Source: Paroedura picta (taxonomy: Eukaryota; Chordata; Lepidosauria; Squamata; Gekkonidae). From it: 64,000 nucleotides of DNA. Below are positions 21,625 through 33,045 of the stretch, piece after piece. The notes beneath the pieces were generated by a model. The model was given only the letters and a program-made list of their open reading frames with translations. It was not told the DNA's origin and did not search any database. Numbering within the stretch: the stretch's first letter is position 1; the number at the start of each line of letters is the position of its first letter. Location of the stretch: NCBI RefSeq assembly GCF_049243985.1, contig NC_135375.1, positions 80,497,674 to 80,561,673 on the forward strand, written 5' to 3'. Position numbers and translations under genes: made by a program.

Positions 21625-21840
21625 GAAGAGAAGCTGCTTTTTACTACCCAAAGGAGTCTATCCCAAGTGGCATACAATTGCCTACTCTTCCTCTCCCCAC
21701 AACAGAAACCCTGTGAGGAAGGTGAGGTTGAGAGGACTGTTATTAGCCCAAGGCTACCCAGCTGGCTGCATGTGGAGGAATGGGGAATTAAACCTGGTTC
21801 TCCAAAGTAGAGGCAACTGCTCTTAATCACTACACCAAGA
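21625..21840 (-). mobile_element. Sauria-type tRNA-derived SINE, decayed
   Basis: The + strand shows the mirrored SINE: GCTTTTTACTACCCAAAGGA, CTCTCCCCACAACAGAAACC, CCCAGCTGGCTGCATG, and a mirrored head AATTAAACCTGGTTCTCC (box B) to CACTACACCAA (box A). More diverged than the 31.7 and 57.1 kb copies. Confidence 0.85.
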
Positions 21841-21985
21841 AGTAAGATAGAACTCCTAGTTGGTTCTAGAATAGTTTACAAAAAGCTAAGTGAAGGATTC
21901 TAGCGTTGTGAATGATCAAGTAGTAGTTTCTAAAAGTGGGTTTGCAGCACATGGATAATCTTTATTGTTATCAGTGGAACACTGG

Positions 21986-22871
21986 GGGGCTTTCCGCACC
22001 GGGATCCTTGTAGCAAATTGTTTGCTGAACGAAAAATCGCCATTTAAAATAGTGCAATTCGTCATTATGCATACCTGCCTTTGTAGTGGAATCCAGTTGC
22101 GTTTCCATCGTTTCCCACAAGCTTCCGGTCTCAGCAAAAATCGCTAGAAAGGAAGCGCTATTGCCGAGCTCGTCCCGCCCCTGGCCATCAAGCAGCCAAT
22201 GGGCAGCCGTTAGCATGCTCCCAAACAGCCCCTTTCCCTTTAAGAAAGGTTTTAAAAAAAAAAACACACACCCATTGCAACGAATATGTGTTGATTCGTT
22301 GCAACGGAGAGACCCATCAGCTGGCAGGTGTGTTTGAGCTGTCGTTTCATCGTTGCCACGCTCTCCCCGAGTGAAAAAAAAAATCCCCCCCCCTCACGGG
22401 CCCGATTTTCGGCCGAAAACAGTGTAAAAAATAAAGGGAAAATACATCAGCAAATGGGCTTCTCTGTTGTTTGTGCTTAGTGACTAAACAGCTCTGGGGA
22501 GGGAGTGAAGCCGGGGAAGCCTCTAAACAGGCTTGCTGGTGGGTTGAACTTCGCTCGCTCGGAGAAAAAAAAATGGCGATCGCTTCGCCGGAAGATCAGA
22601 GGAGAGAGCCAGGGGGAGGGACTTTGTAGAAACCACAATGGTAACGCACAGAACTTTCCCGCTAGTGTTGCAGATTGGTTGCAGGAGTGTAGCGCTTTCC
22701 GGAGGGTGAATCCACTTTTGGGGATTTCCCTGAAAGCGCTACAAGGAAGCGCTTTTTGCGGATCGGTTTCAGGTGTGTGGCAGATTGTCAACGACGTTGT
22801 GCATAATGGCAAATCAGTAGCGTTTTCAATTGGCAACCATTGTGCGATTTTGAAGGCGTGCGAAAAGCCCC
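21986..22871. mobile_element. CpG-rich non-autonomous DNA transposon with short TIRs
   Basis: Ends GGGGCTTTCCGCAC (left) and GGGGCTTTTCGCAC (right, reverse complement) bound 886 bp. Both sides are flanked by TGG (21983-21985, 22872-22874), compatible with a 3-bp target duplication. The interior is rich in CpG and has repeated AAGCGCT words. It contains CATTATGCAT / GTGCATAATGG words and an AAAATCGCCATTT word shared with the 34.1 kb element. No transposase coding sequence; the 119-127 residue open frames lack any known motif. PIF/Harbinger affinity is only inferred from duplication size. Confidence 0.65.
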
Positions 22872-23016
22872 TGGCAATCCATTACTGAGTGGAGGCACAA
22901 GCTAAAGCATTATATTTTAAAAGTCTGCAAATGTATTGGTGACAGCCATTTGGATAGGAGGCTCCTCAAACAAGAGTGCTAACCACACAGTATAGATCTT
23001 TCATAATTTAAGGCGG

Positions 23017-23158
23017 CAGGGGTAGTCAACCTGTGGTCCTCCAGATGTTCATGGACTACAATTCCCAGGAGCCCCTGCCAGCAAATGCATTTGCTGGCAG
23101 GGGCTCCTGGGAATTGTAGTCCATGAACATCTGGAGGACCACAGGTTGACTACCCCTG
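23017..23158. mobile_element. hAT-type MITE: perfect 142-bp palindrome
   Basis: Two 71-base arms are exact reverse complements with no spacer, meeting between 23087 and 23088. The ends are CAGGGGTAGTCAACCTGTGG and its mirror. ATTTAAGG is found immediately right (23159-23166) and, with a 3-base gap (CGG), on the left (23006-23013), consistent with an 8-bp hAT target duplication. Related imperfect copies lie at 15346 and 38607. Confidence 0.93.
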
Positions 23159-26100
23159 ATTTAAGGTATCATGGGGGATGACAGGTGTCAAGGATTCTGG
23201 CCCCTTATGTAGATGTTCCATGTAAGGGACAAGAATCCTTGTTGGTTAATTTTTTACTTAGAGTTGTAACCCGGCACTAAAGCATAAGCGGCTTAATGTG
23301 CAGATACCAAGCTGTTCAGCATAACACTGAAGGCAAATCTGAACAACTCTTGAAGTGATCCAATCAGGAACCTGCCTCTCATGTAACTGGGAATATTCAG
23401 TATAGGTAAGTTTGCCTGGCAGTTATGACCATATCAACATTGCTTACGCACAAACTTTAGTAAGTGAAACATGTATGCACGCACTCAAGAGTGTCACAAT
23501 AAGCAGTGTTGCATCCTTCTAGGACCCTTAACTTCAGTTTATTTAGAAGCAGGCGTCTAGGTCCCTCCTGGGACCTGGTGAGGGATGTGGTGGGAGGGAC
23601 TTAACAGGAGTGGGAGGGAGGCCCAGGCAACATTGGCAGTGGCAACACAGATATGTCACTTCCGGCAGGCACTGAAAGTGATGTCATCACAGTCGACCAT
23701 TGTGGCAGCATACAGGTTTTTTTGGCAAAAAATATAATGGTAAAAATGGCTTCTATCATAAAATTTTCCCCAAATACAAGAGCATCATCTGGATGTTGCC
23801 AGTGTGACAATGTTAATTCCTGTGTGTGCTGGAAGTGATGCTGCCATATTGCCAGCATCATCACCTGAGCTTTCCTCTGTCTCCTGGCATGTTCCCCCAG
23901 ATGGCCAGCTGATCAGCAGTGAGAGAGTAAAGCCTGGAGAGGGTGCCCCTGCCTCCACTTTGAGGGACTAGGAACCCTTCTTAGAAGTGTGTAACTCTGC
24001 TTTGAATGGATTTGTGAAATCATATGCATAGGTATGTAATTCCATTAAAATGCAGAACTTTTCTACTATTGTTTCTCTACCTGTCTACACATACGATCAT
24101 GTAGAAAAATCAGCAGGGTTTGCCTCTGTGAAGCAATCAATCCTAAGCAAATAAAAACAGATGCTTTCTAACACATTTGCAATATTCATAGTGGGAGTCT
24201 GAATGCATACATATTACTGTATGTACAAAATTAATTGATTGTAATTACTTATTCTGATTTTAAAAATTAAATAATTGAAAGAAGACAAGAGAGTGTGGGG
24301 CTGAATAATGAATGATTATGATTTATTCAGTGTGCTTACAACGATAGTTCTGAACAGTTCAGTTATGCTATTTCAGTGTTGTCATCCATGGAATTCAGTA
24401 CTGATGCTGTAGAACTTGCCAGGTACACATGTAAGGGCATGGCATAGCTGACCCAAATAAGCAATTTTTCCCCTTCTCAAGTCCAAAAACAAATGGGTGC
24501 ATAACTCGAAAATATCTCCAGGAAGCTTTAACTTGCAAGATTGGCACTTAACACAGTTGATCATACTAGGCCTTAGTCAACTTGGCAGCAAAAGAGCAGT
24601 CATATTTTTCACATGGATGAACGGTTCCTGAACAATTTCTCCAATATATTATGCACAAACAAGCTTTTCTTCCTCATCAAGGATGCAGCTCCTGCCTTCC
24701 CTTTGGTGCCTCCCCATATCAACAGAGACAGTTATTGTAGCACCTCTGGCAGAGTGGATACTATTCAAACCCAAATGGTGCATTCTCCCCCCCCCCCCCC
24801 CCCATGGATTGATATAATTGAGACTAGAGAATTATTGTTAAAGCAATATAATTACTCTGGGCTGCACTTTGACTGCTCCCCTCTGCCACTGTGAAAAAAC
24901 ACAAAATATTTTTCTTCTTTTCTTTTTTTCTCCACTGGTTATGCTACCAACCTCCTACAATGACAGATGCAGCAAAGATGGTCCCAATATTGTATTGGCT
25001 GCACCGATAAAGTATACAAGAAGATTGGCTGCATGAGAGCTGTTCTTATTACAGTAAATGCACAAACAATCCATGTACAATTTTACACTTTATTGTAAGT
25101 GTATTGTTCTTCATATGTGCATTGAATAAATGTTATGCTGCAGTCAACACACATATGGCTAAATATGTGACATGAATTATCCAGTTATCCAGATTCCAGT
25201 CCTCAGTTTCACTCACAACATGAACTTTCATTAGCTCTTTCTTACAAACATGTACATGCAAGTACTGTGTTCACAGTTAATTTGTGAACTGAGCTATGGA
25301 AGACTGCTTGCCTCGCACATAGAAGGCATCTTGCATATATTTCCTTCTTTTGCTGTTGAGGCATACTCTTGGGCAGGTGGGCATTCATAGGTAGTATAAC
25401 ATTGATTCCCTAAACTCATCTGATCTCTTACAGAGTAGGGAATGTCTCAGTTATCACAAGTGGGGGATGAGAAGCTCAGGATCTTGCAAGTGCTGATAGC
25501 ATGAGAGGCAAAGCAAGATTCAAGACAGCCAGTGTGATCTTGTCAATGGAGAGAACCACAGATACTGTTGACTGGCATTTAGGGAGGTCTGCCCATGTCA
25601 CCTCCCCAAGGCTGTTGTCTTTGGCTTGGTTATGCTGTCTGCTTGGGTTGTTTTGTTTCAGATTGTATCTCATTCTCAACGTATAACCATGCAAATCAGG
25701 ATGAACACCAAGGTATTTAGGGATGTATAAGGTAGAAATTGGCAGTTTGGGGGAAGAGAGTCATCTTTTTATGAGATGAGAGTGATACCAAGCGAGGTCA
25801 GGGTACCACAACAGAAACTGCTATCCCAGATAGAGAAGACATACAATGGCAGTTCCCATTGAAATTGTTACCTAATATTTTCTTCTGTTCTGGGAGAGAG
25901 ATTGAGGAAAACGATGGGAACTATTACCCATAACAAAACATTTATGAGGAGAGAAAATGTTCCCCATTTTACTGCCATTCACTTAGTTGCTGATGTTCTT
26001 CATAAAATGGTAGACTTACAAAAACCCAGCTCATGTGTTCTGCCTTCCTTCCACATATAGTGGCAAATTATTATTTTTCTTTCATATCTAAAATATAAGG

Positions 26101-27041
26101 CCTCACTCCAATGTCAAACTCAGACCCAATTTAAGTATTTCACAGAAGGTTTCATAACTGTGCTGTGAGACAGGTTATAATGAAAGATATTATGTATATA
26201 TGGAGATACTCCATGAACTTCATATATGAATGGGAAACTTCCCTCACCCCAAGCTACTCTGGCTCTCTCTAGAACTCTTAAATTAACTGCAGCAACATTC
26301 TGGCTCTTGAATGCAGAGCAGATGCAGCTCCCTGTTTCTTCCTGTCATATGCCAGACCAAGGCTGAGATAATCTGATCCAAGCAACACAGTTTTTGGTGG
26401 CTAACATGCACCATATACTACTGAATAAATGAGGTCCAGGACTGCGGCCAGTCGACATTATTTATTAACCAATTAGTTCCTTAAATGAAGGGGAGTGGAG
26501 GAAAAAAACCTGGAAATAATTTTTAGAACTAAGGAAAACTGTCACTTTTCTCTGCGATGGGAGAAAATGGATGCTCTTACTGCAGTTTTAGAGCACTCTA
26601 AAGAGAATATATTACCTGATCACTAAGGGTATTATATGTCACAAATCATGACTGAAATCTTTGACTATGTGAAAAAAACACAGATTTGGATTATTTACCA
26701 GTTATGTACTTTTAAGATTTACTTGGGAATATTTTTACCTTGATGTTATGTGTATGATGCTAGATGTTGTGTGTATCATGGGGGTGCTGAAAATGGAAAT
26801 CCCATGCCAAATTCTTGCCTTTCTTCACATAGTGTTTAAGCCTACTTACCACTTGTGCGATGCTTTCACAAATGGATGGTTATATTGCAACTTTATGAGA
26901 CAAGATCATAAACTAAACCATGGTGAGTGCCAAGGGGACAAGTACCTGCTAGGAAATGCTTTGCCCATTCTTTGCTACTCCTGGGAAGGTAAAGTCCATG
27001 ACAGAGTGTAATTGTGAATGATTCTGATTGTTTCTGCTGTG
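23159..27041. other. Non-coding, nothing firmly recognised
   Basis: Nearly 3.9 kb with no convincing exon on either strand. A 19-base C run lies at about 24787-24803. The block 23540-23990 (CACTTCCGGCAGGCACTGAA and GGTGCCCCTGCCTCC) has the look of a dispersed repeat but I could not classify it. Confidence 0.45.
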
Positions 27042-27049
27042 TTTTAAGG

Positions 27050-27359
27050 TAGCGATCCCCAACCTGTGGGCTACGGACCACATGTGGTCCTTCAACTAAT
27101 TGGAGGTGGGCCCCGAAGGACGCCTTCTCCCCCCCCCCCGGCCCTTTACAACACACTTCATTGTTGTGGCGTGTCTGTATCTTATTTTGAAGGGATGTTT
27201 AAACATTACCATAGCGATCAGAGAGCGCTAGGGCAGTGGTTGAGAGTAGAGGAGTAAACTACCCCCCCACCGGGCCTCAGTAAAAGGCGTTGAGTGGTCC
27301 CCGGTGAGTGGTCCCCAGCGTTGAGTGGTCCCCGGTGATAAAAAGGTTGGGGACCACTG
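27050..27359. mobile_element. hAT-type MITE, relative of the 16.4 kb copy, with target duplication
   Basis: The ends TAGCGATCCCCAACCTG (left) and AGGTTGGGGACCACTG (right) are diverged versions of the CAGTGGTCCCCAACC terminal repeat. TTTTAAGG flanks both sides (27042-27049 and 27360-27367). Near the right end the word GAGTGGTCCCC is repeated three times (about 27292-27334). No coding capacity. Confidence 0.85.
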
Positions 27360-27472
27360 TTTTAAGGGGCAAGTTACTCATTCCTTTGACTACCTGGTAT
27401 CTTCTAAATCCCCCACCTAGCTTTAATGGCTTCCTCTTATTTCTACTGATTATTCTTCCAACCTCCCTTTTT

Positions 27473-27945
27473 AAATAAACAAAGAAATTTCTAAGCTGGC
27501 GATGGCAAAAAGTTTTATTCAGAACTAGTTCCTAGGTATAAAACCTCGTTTTCGTATTTTACTTCCTCAGTAAACTTATTTCTGAATTGTTTTTTTTCCA
27601 GGGATACAAACAAAGTCTTCAACCCACTATCTAATTCTTATATTTTATATACCTTATATTTTATATTTTAAGTCATATAATTTGGGTCTATTAGTATCAA
27701 AGATCCATAAAGGTAACATTTTATAAATGGGGTCAAATTATATGACTTAAAATATAAAATATAAGGTATATAAAATATAAGAATTAGGTAGTGGGCTGAA
27801 GACTTTGTATCCCTGAAAAAAAAACAACAATTCAGAAATAAGTTTACTGAGGAAGTAAAATACGAAAATGAGGTTTTATACCTAGGAACTAGTTCTGAAT
27901 AAAACTTTTTGCCATCGCCAGCTTGGAAATTTCTTCCTGTTTATT
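27473..27945. repeat. Long inverted repeat, 212-bp arms with 49-bp loop
   Basis: Arm 27473-27684 is the reverse complement of 27734-27945 with about eight differences, including a 4-base and a 1-2-base length change. The arms include AAGCTGGCGATGGCAAAAAG and GTATTTTACTTCCTCAGTAA. No flanking target duplication was recognised. The right arm abuts an RTE relic that starts about 10 bp downstream. It could be a foldback element or an inverted duplication. It matches no named family that I know. Confidence 0.93.
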
Positions 27946-27954
27946 CATCTTCAG

Positions 27955-28610
27955 CTGACGGGTCGTCAAAAATAATGACCACTGCTAAAAAGAGGCATGT
28001 CGCATTAACAATTGATGGTAAAGAGATCAAATGCGTTCAAGAATTCATTTTTCTTGGATCACAAATTGATGGGGTGGTGATTGTAATATAGAAATAAAAT
28101 GTCAAATTTTTCTGGGCCACTCAGCAATGATGAGCTTGAACCGAGCATGGATAACCAGACATAAGCCTAACTACTATATGTAAATTAGTCAGATATTAAT
28201 ATTTCCAACAGCCACTTATAGCTGTGAAAGTTGGACGATGAAAAAATCAGACAAGAGAAGAATTGATTCATTTGAACTCTGGGGTTGGAGAAGTCTTCTG
28301 TGGGTTCCATGAACAGCAAAATTCACATACAAGGAAATACTACAGTACATATATCATTGGTAGGCAAAATGACGAAGCTCCGACTCACTTCCTTTGGCCA
28401 TATCATGCGATCCAACTCAATGAAGAAAGCAATTATGCTAGGATTGGTCAGTCAAAAAAGGAAACCAGGCCGACAAAGAACATAGTGGTTGGATGCAACC
28501 CAGATGGACACCAGCCAGAACATTGCATGGCTGAGGGAGGCGGTGTGGGATCGAGGATCATGGCGGCAGCTGTGCCATGGGATTGTCATATGGTCAACAT
28601 AAGTTTTGTT
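27955..28610 (+). mobile_element. RTE-class LINE relic (non-BovB subfamily)
   Basis: Translation across stops and frame changes shows SKIMTTAKKRHVALTIDGKE, EFIFLGSQIDG, ATYSCESWTMKKSDKRRIDS, FELWGWRSLLWVP, then SFGHIMRSNSMKKAIMLGLV, KRKPGRQRT, WLDATQ and a decayed LREAVWDRGSWRQL end. This is the order of RTE ORF2 C-terminal motifs. The subfamily resembles the 14.3 kb relic more than BovB. Confidence 0.85.
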
Positions 28611-30120
28611 CTTATTTGCATTTTGCACTGCAATTTCCTTACCTTGTATGTGGAAAATGTAGCCCAGGGTTCTGCTGGGCTACTAAAATAATGGACCTCT
28701 GTTCAGGATTGTTATGTTTGCTTCCATTACAGAGCAGAACTTGTGTATCTCCTCTTCCTACTCCCATCTCCTATTAATTTTACCCAGTTCTCATGATTGC
28801 TACTACTCTGTCTTGTGTTTTCTCACTTTTTGTGAGAGGTTTGGAACACAATGACCTAATTCTTCACCCTAGAGTCTTGTCTGTATGTTAATTTTGCTAC
28901 TTGGAGGCCACTTGAGGGTTCCATGTGACTGCCCCTTGGGGGTGGCCATAGCATTGCAGAGGTGTCTGTTGTGTTGAGGCTATCCACTGGATAAGGTTTA
29001 GTGCAAGTACTTCTGAACAGGGGAGAAGTGAGCAAACAGTATGCTAGGTCTGATATTTGTATGTCCTTGGTTTTGTACATCAAGTATGTTCTACATATGT
29101 GCAGCAATTTTAACTGTTTTGCCACAAAGTTTAGTAATGCAGTCATTGATACGTTTTCCAAAATATATGCAATGGGTGTGAATTTTGGGCTGCATTGCTT
29201 CTCTTGAAAAGAAATTCATAGGAAAAGAGCCAAATGGTTCTCGCAGGGAAGATAAATTTTTGCTGCAGACAGGTTGTACAATAACATCTGCTGTTGTAAG
29301 ATTTGTGCAGGACAATGAGGGACAGCAGAAAGCTATAAAGAATTAGACTTAAATAAACGAAGCCTCTGAGATATATATGAGCTGTCTCTTCCTGTTTTTG
29401 TCCCACAGTTGAGCACAATAGTGAACCAATCTTGATAAGAGCCTTTCAGTTCAAATGTAAACAGATTAAACTAAGTGTTGTTCTACTATATAACATCCCA
29501 CAGTTTGCACTCCATAACCATCTACTGTGCTGTTAAATTATAAGCAAACCATTTATAATGCTACCTGGCACAGTACGTGCCAAAAATCTGTACCCAGGAT
29601 TTGCTTGTTTAGTTGTGGGACTTTCCACATCCTGTTGGCTTGTCTTCCATCCTTAGATCATTTTTCTTATGTTTAATATGTTTAATAAATACATAAAATC
29701 TCATTGCATGGTGTGTGTTCCAACCATAAATATAAGGAGAACTGCAAAATTCAGTGCTGGAGGTCGATGCGATTATAAAATGGACATTCAACCATTATGG
29801 ATAATAGTGTATCTTGATACATACTAATCTTTGTGGGACATGGAATGGATGAAGGAATAGTGATATGGGGAGAAGAAAAAGAAGGCACAAACATCTCTTA
29901 TAATCAAATCTTTAAAAATCTTTTCTGGGCAGGAATTACAGAAGACAAGAGGCTGAACCATTTGCATCTAAGCATGTTCTTCAAAACAGTGAATTTTGGG
30001 GCCATTCTTAGGAATGGGGTGTTTTAATGTCTTCATTCCTGCTTTTTCAATGGAGCAACTTGTCATTTCATAATGATTTAAATCACAAAGGGTGCAGGAG
30101 GAAGGGGTTGAAACCCCCTC
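28611..30120. other. Non-coding, nothing recognised
   Basis: No exon or classified repeat seen. Confidence 0.45.
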
Positions 30121-30124
30121 CTCT

Positions 30125-30745
30125 GATAGTTAAAGCGACCATTTTTGTTTATTGATTTACATTATTTATAATATGCCTTACTCATGGGGACTCAGGGCAA
30201 ATATGCCTGCATGTGGAGAGGGATGGTATATTAAAACAAACAAATAAATAAATAAATAAAATCAACAGGATTTCAGTAAGCAAAGCAATAAGATTTAGAT
30301 TAAAAACAAGCAGAACTTTGAAAACAGAGCTGAAACAGAGCACAAGCATTAACATGACAAATTGAATGATGAGGTGACAGTAGGATCCTTCTTATAGCAA
30401 TAGTGAGTATGTTCTATACAGTTTATAGTCCTTCCCAGTTCCTTTACCAAAGCATCTTTCTGAACAGTACAGCCCTAATTATCTCTGTACAAAAGACCCT
30501 TCCTGAACAACTCACTGCCTCATAGTTAGTGGAAAGCCAGGAAGGTGGAAGGCATTCCATAAAGTGGGGACCACAACAGAAAATGCACATTTACCAGCTG
30601 TGGCTGATTTTGCCTGTTTGCAGGGTGCCATGGAAGATCACAGAGGGTTTTTGAAAATGTCCTAATGATGGCTCTGCCTTGTTTGGTATATTTATAACCA
30701 TCATTATAGACAAACACACAAAAACTGGCTATGTCAATCCAAGTT
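30125..30745 (-). mobile_element. L2-like LINE, 3' region
   Basis: The + strand starts with the mirrored tail (TTTGTTTATTGATTTACATT, AATATGCCTTACTCATGGGG). It ends in the mirrored ORF2 C terminus (TTCCATAAAGTGGGGACCAC is the complement of a VVPTLWN-like block). About 400 bp are homologous to 56.65-57.04 kb in the same orientation, so both belong to one subfamily. An internal (AAAT)n run lies near 30240. Confidence 0.7.
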
Positions 30746-30759
30746 TGACCCATCTGCCT

Positions 30760-31490
30760 CAGAGCACCTAGCTACAGTGATCCATGCGATGATTACCTCC
30801 AGGACTGATTTATGTAACTCACTCTAAGTGGGCCTTTCCTTGTCCTTAACCCAGAATTTGCAGTTGGTGCAGAAGACAGATGCTAGAGTCCTCACTGGAG
30901 GGCCCATATCCAGCCTGTGCTGAGATAGCTCCATTGGCTGCCAGTTGCAGATCAAGTTCCAGATAAAGTTCAAGGTTCTGGTGTTAACCTTTAAGGCTGT
31001 CCACAGTCTGGTCCCCTCATATCTGAGGGACTGACTATTGTCTTATGCTCCTTTGCAAGGCTTTATACTCTGTGGGTACAAAACTGTTGGTGGTCTCCAG
31101 CCAATGAGATAGCTTTGACCAGAGCCAGGTCCTTTTTGGTCCTGGCCCCAACCTGGTAGAACCCAAGGGCCTGCAAGAAAGAGCTCTTCCTCCAGGCATT
31201 TGGTTGAGGCCAGGGCAGTTAAGATCAGGGGCCCTTTCTCAGCTCAGTCATGACATCCCCCTGAGGCACTGGGTGGGAGGTTGTTGAGTGGGAAGGGGAA
31301 GTTGAGATTTCAGTGTTCACCATCAGGGAAGGTCAGACTCAGAAACCTTTATTGGGATAGTATCTGGGAGGGTCAGGGTTTTAAGGTGGAGATCTTTTAA
31401 TTGTTTTATTGTGGGGTTTTATTCTTTGTAAGCTGTCAGGAGCCAACATGCTGGGAGCAGCAGATAAGAAATCAATCAAACAAACAAACA
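30760..31490 (+). mobile_element. L2-like LINE, ORF2 C terminus and 3' end
   Basis: One frame from 30769 reads LATVIHAMITSRTDLCNSL, then LQLVQKTDARVLTGG and, after stops, IKFKVLVLTFKAVHSLVPSY, the conserved end of L2-type ORF2. Later blocks include ELFLQAFG-like sequence at about 31180. The 3' end has GTAAGCTGTCAGGAGCC and an (ACAA)n tail to about 31490. It lies head-to-head with the minus-strand L2 copy just upstream. Confidence 0.85.
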
Positions 31491-31699
31491 AATGTTCATT
31501 TTCCCAAGTATAAAATTTGGATTCCTAATAATTTTATTCTCTCTTATTCGTGTCTCTGATTTGAGCTGCTGTAAAAACTTGGAATTTCCTTTTATCCCCC
31601 AAATAGTCAAAATTTATTTCTTTTTTTCCTTCTACTGCAAAGACAGTAGCTTGTTTGTTAGTTTGTTTCCCCAGCTTCATTATTGTTGTACTTTTCTCT

Positions 31700-31982
31700 C
31701 CAGTTTGGTGTAGTGGTTAGGAGTGCGGACTTGTAATCTGGCATGCCAGGTTCGATTCTGCGCTCCCCCACATGTAACCAGCTGGGTGACCTTGGGCTCG
31801 CCACGGCACTGATAAAACTGTTCTGACCGGGCAGTGATATCAGGGCTCTCTCAGCCTCACCCACCCCACAGGGTGTCTGTTGTGGGGGGAGGAATGGGAA
31901 GGCGACTGTAAGCCGCTTTGAGCCTCCTTCGGGTAGGGAAAAGCGGCATATAAGAACCAACTCTTCTTCTTCTTCTTCTTCT
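31700..31982 (+). mobile_element. Sauria-type tRNA-derived SINE, near full length
   Basis: The head CAGTTTGGTGTAGTGGTTAG (box A) and CCAGGTTCGATTCTGCG (box B) is followed by AACCAGCTGGGTGACCTTGG, CCCACAGGGTGTCTGTTGTG, GTAAGCCGCTTTGAGCCTCC and the (CTT)n tail. Well preserved; very close to the 57.1 kb copy. Confidence 0.95.
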
Positions 31983-32387
31983 AAGCTATTCCTTCATTGG
32001 TTCCCAATTCCTTATCAGAAGCAATGTATTACTTTTTTGGTTTTACATTTCTTTTCCACTGCACACTATCTTCTCTCTATTTTTCTTCTCTGCCATCTCA
32101 ACTTGTTCAGTCAGCATTCTTGTCATAAAATGTTGGATTTCTCCCCTTTCAGAGCTCTAACCCTGCTATCACCAAGAACCCCTCATTTTCTCTCCCTGAA
32201 AGAGTTGAAACAGTGACTGAAAACTTCTGGATTCTTCCAACTCTCCTTTTGTTTTCTTTAGTACCTGTTCCCATTGCCTAGTTATCTTTTCCCTGATCTT
32301 AGATTGTATGGCTATGGGTTAATTTCTTTTAAACTTATTGTACAGTTGCCTAGAGTTGAAGGTACTTTAATAGCAATATTAAATATG

Positions 32388-32651
32388 AGAGTCAGCTTGG
32401 TGTAGTGGTTAGGAGCAGTGGCTTCTAATCTGGCGAGCCGGGTTTGATTCTGCGCTCCCCTACATGCAACAAGCTAGGTGACCTTGGGCTCGCCACAGAC
32501 TGATAGAGCTGTTCTGACTGAGCAGTAATATCAGGGCTCTCTCAGCCTCACCTCCCTTACAGAGTGTCTGTTGGGAAGGCAAGGCAATTATAAGCCACTT
32601 TGAGACTCCTTTAGGTAGAGAAAAGCATCATATAAGAACCAACTCTTCTTC
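32388..32651 (+). mobile_element. Sauria-type tRNA-derived SINE
   Basis: Same block order as the 31.7 kb copy: CAGCTTGGTGTAGTGGTTAG, GGGTTTGATTCTGCGC, GGTGACCTTGGGCTCGCC, ATAAGCCACTTTGAGACTCC, AACCAACTCTTCTTC. More substitutions and a short deletion around 32568. Confidence 0.93.
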
Positions 32652-32790
32652 AGTGGCACATAGTTTTGTTAGTATAACAATGAAATAAGGAGAATGTTCC
32701 CTGTGCCAGTGTGGGAACAACTGGTGTTTCTGGATCAAATATAAACTTAACATGGTTGGTCTGAAGAGGTTGTGACAATTTGACTGCTAC

Positions 32791-32796
<6 letters not shown>

Positions 32797-32836
<40 letters not shown>

Positions 32837-32858
32837 GTCTGTCTGTCTATCTATCTCT
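32797..32858. repeat. Compound microsatellite (TC)n (TCTG)n (TCTA)n
   Basis: About 17 TC units, then four TCTG and two TCTA units. It sits directly at the 3' end of the minus-strand 5S-derived SINE that follows and so probably grew from the SINE tail. Confidence 0.93.
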
Positions 32859-32861
32859 CGG

Positions 32862-33045
32862 CTGTCAAGTTGCAGCTAACTCCTGTCAACCCTGTGGGGT
32901 TTTCAAGGCAAGAGAAATTCAGAGGTGGTTTGCCAGTACCTGCCCTGAGTTGCAACCCTGGTATTCCTTGGAGATCTCCCATCCAATTACTGACCAAGGC
33001 TGCTTAGCTTTCAAGATCTGATGATATCAAGCTAGCCAGAGCAAT
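32862..33045 (-). mobile_element. 5S-rRNA-derived SINE
   Basis: From 33045 on the minus strand: GCTCTGGCTAGCTTGATATC, ATCAGATCTTGAAAGCTAAG, CAGTAATTGGATGGGAGAT, then GGAATACCAGGGTTGC. The SINE body follows (GGCAAACCACCTCTGAATTT..GGGTTGACAGGAG..CAACTTGACAGC). Same family as 18.9, 38.5 and 61.4 kb. Confidence 0.88.

Noticed and set aside
22477-22888. Open frames of 119 and 127 codons on opposite strands
   Set aside because: They overlap each other inside the CpG-rich TIR element and show no transposase motif.
24787-24803. Long C runs (also near 49528, 52662, 53961, 60730) as structured elements
   Set aside because: Simple homopolymers without regular G/C-tract spacing; possible sequencing-length noise.
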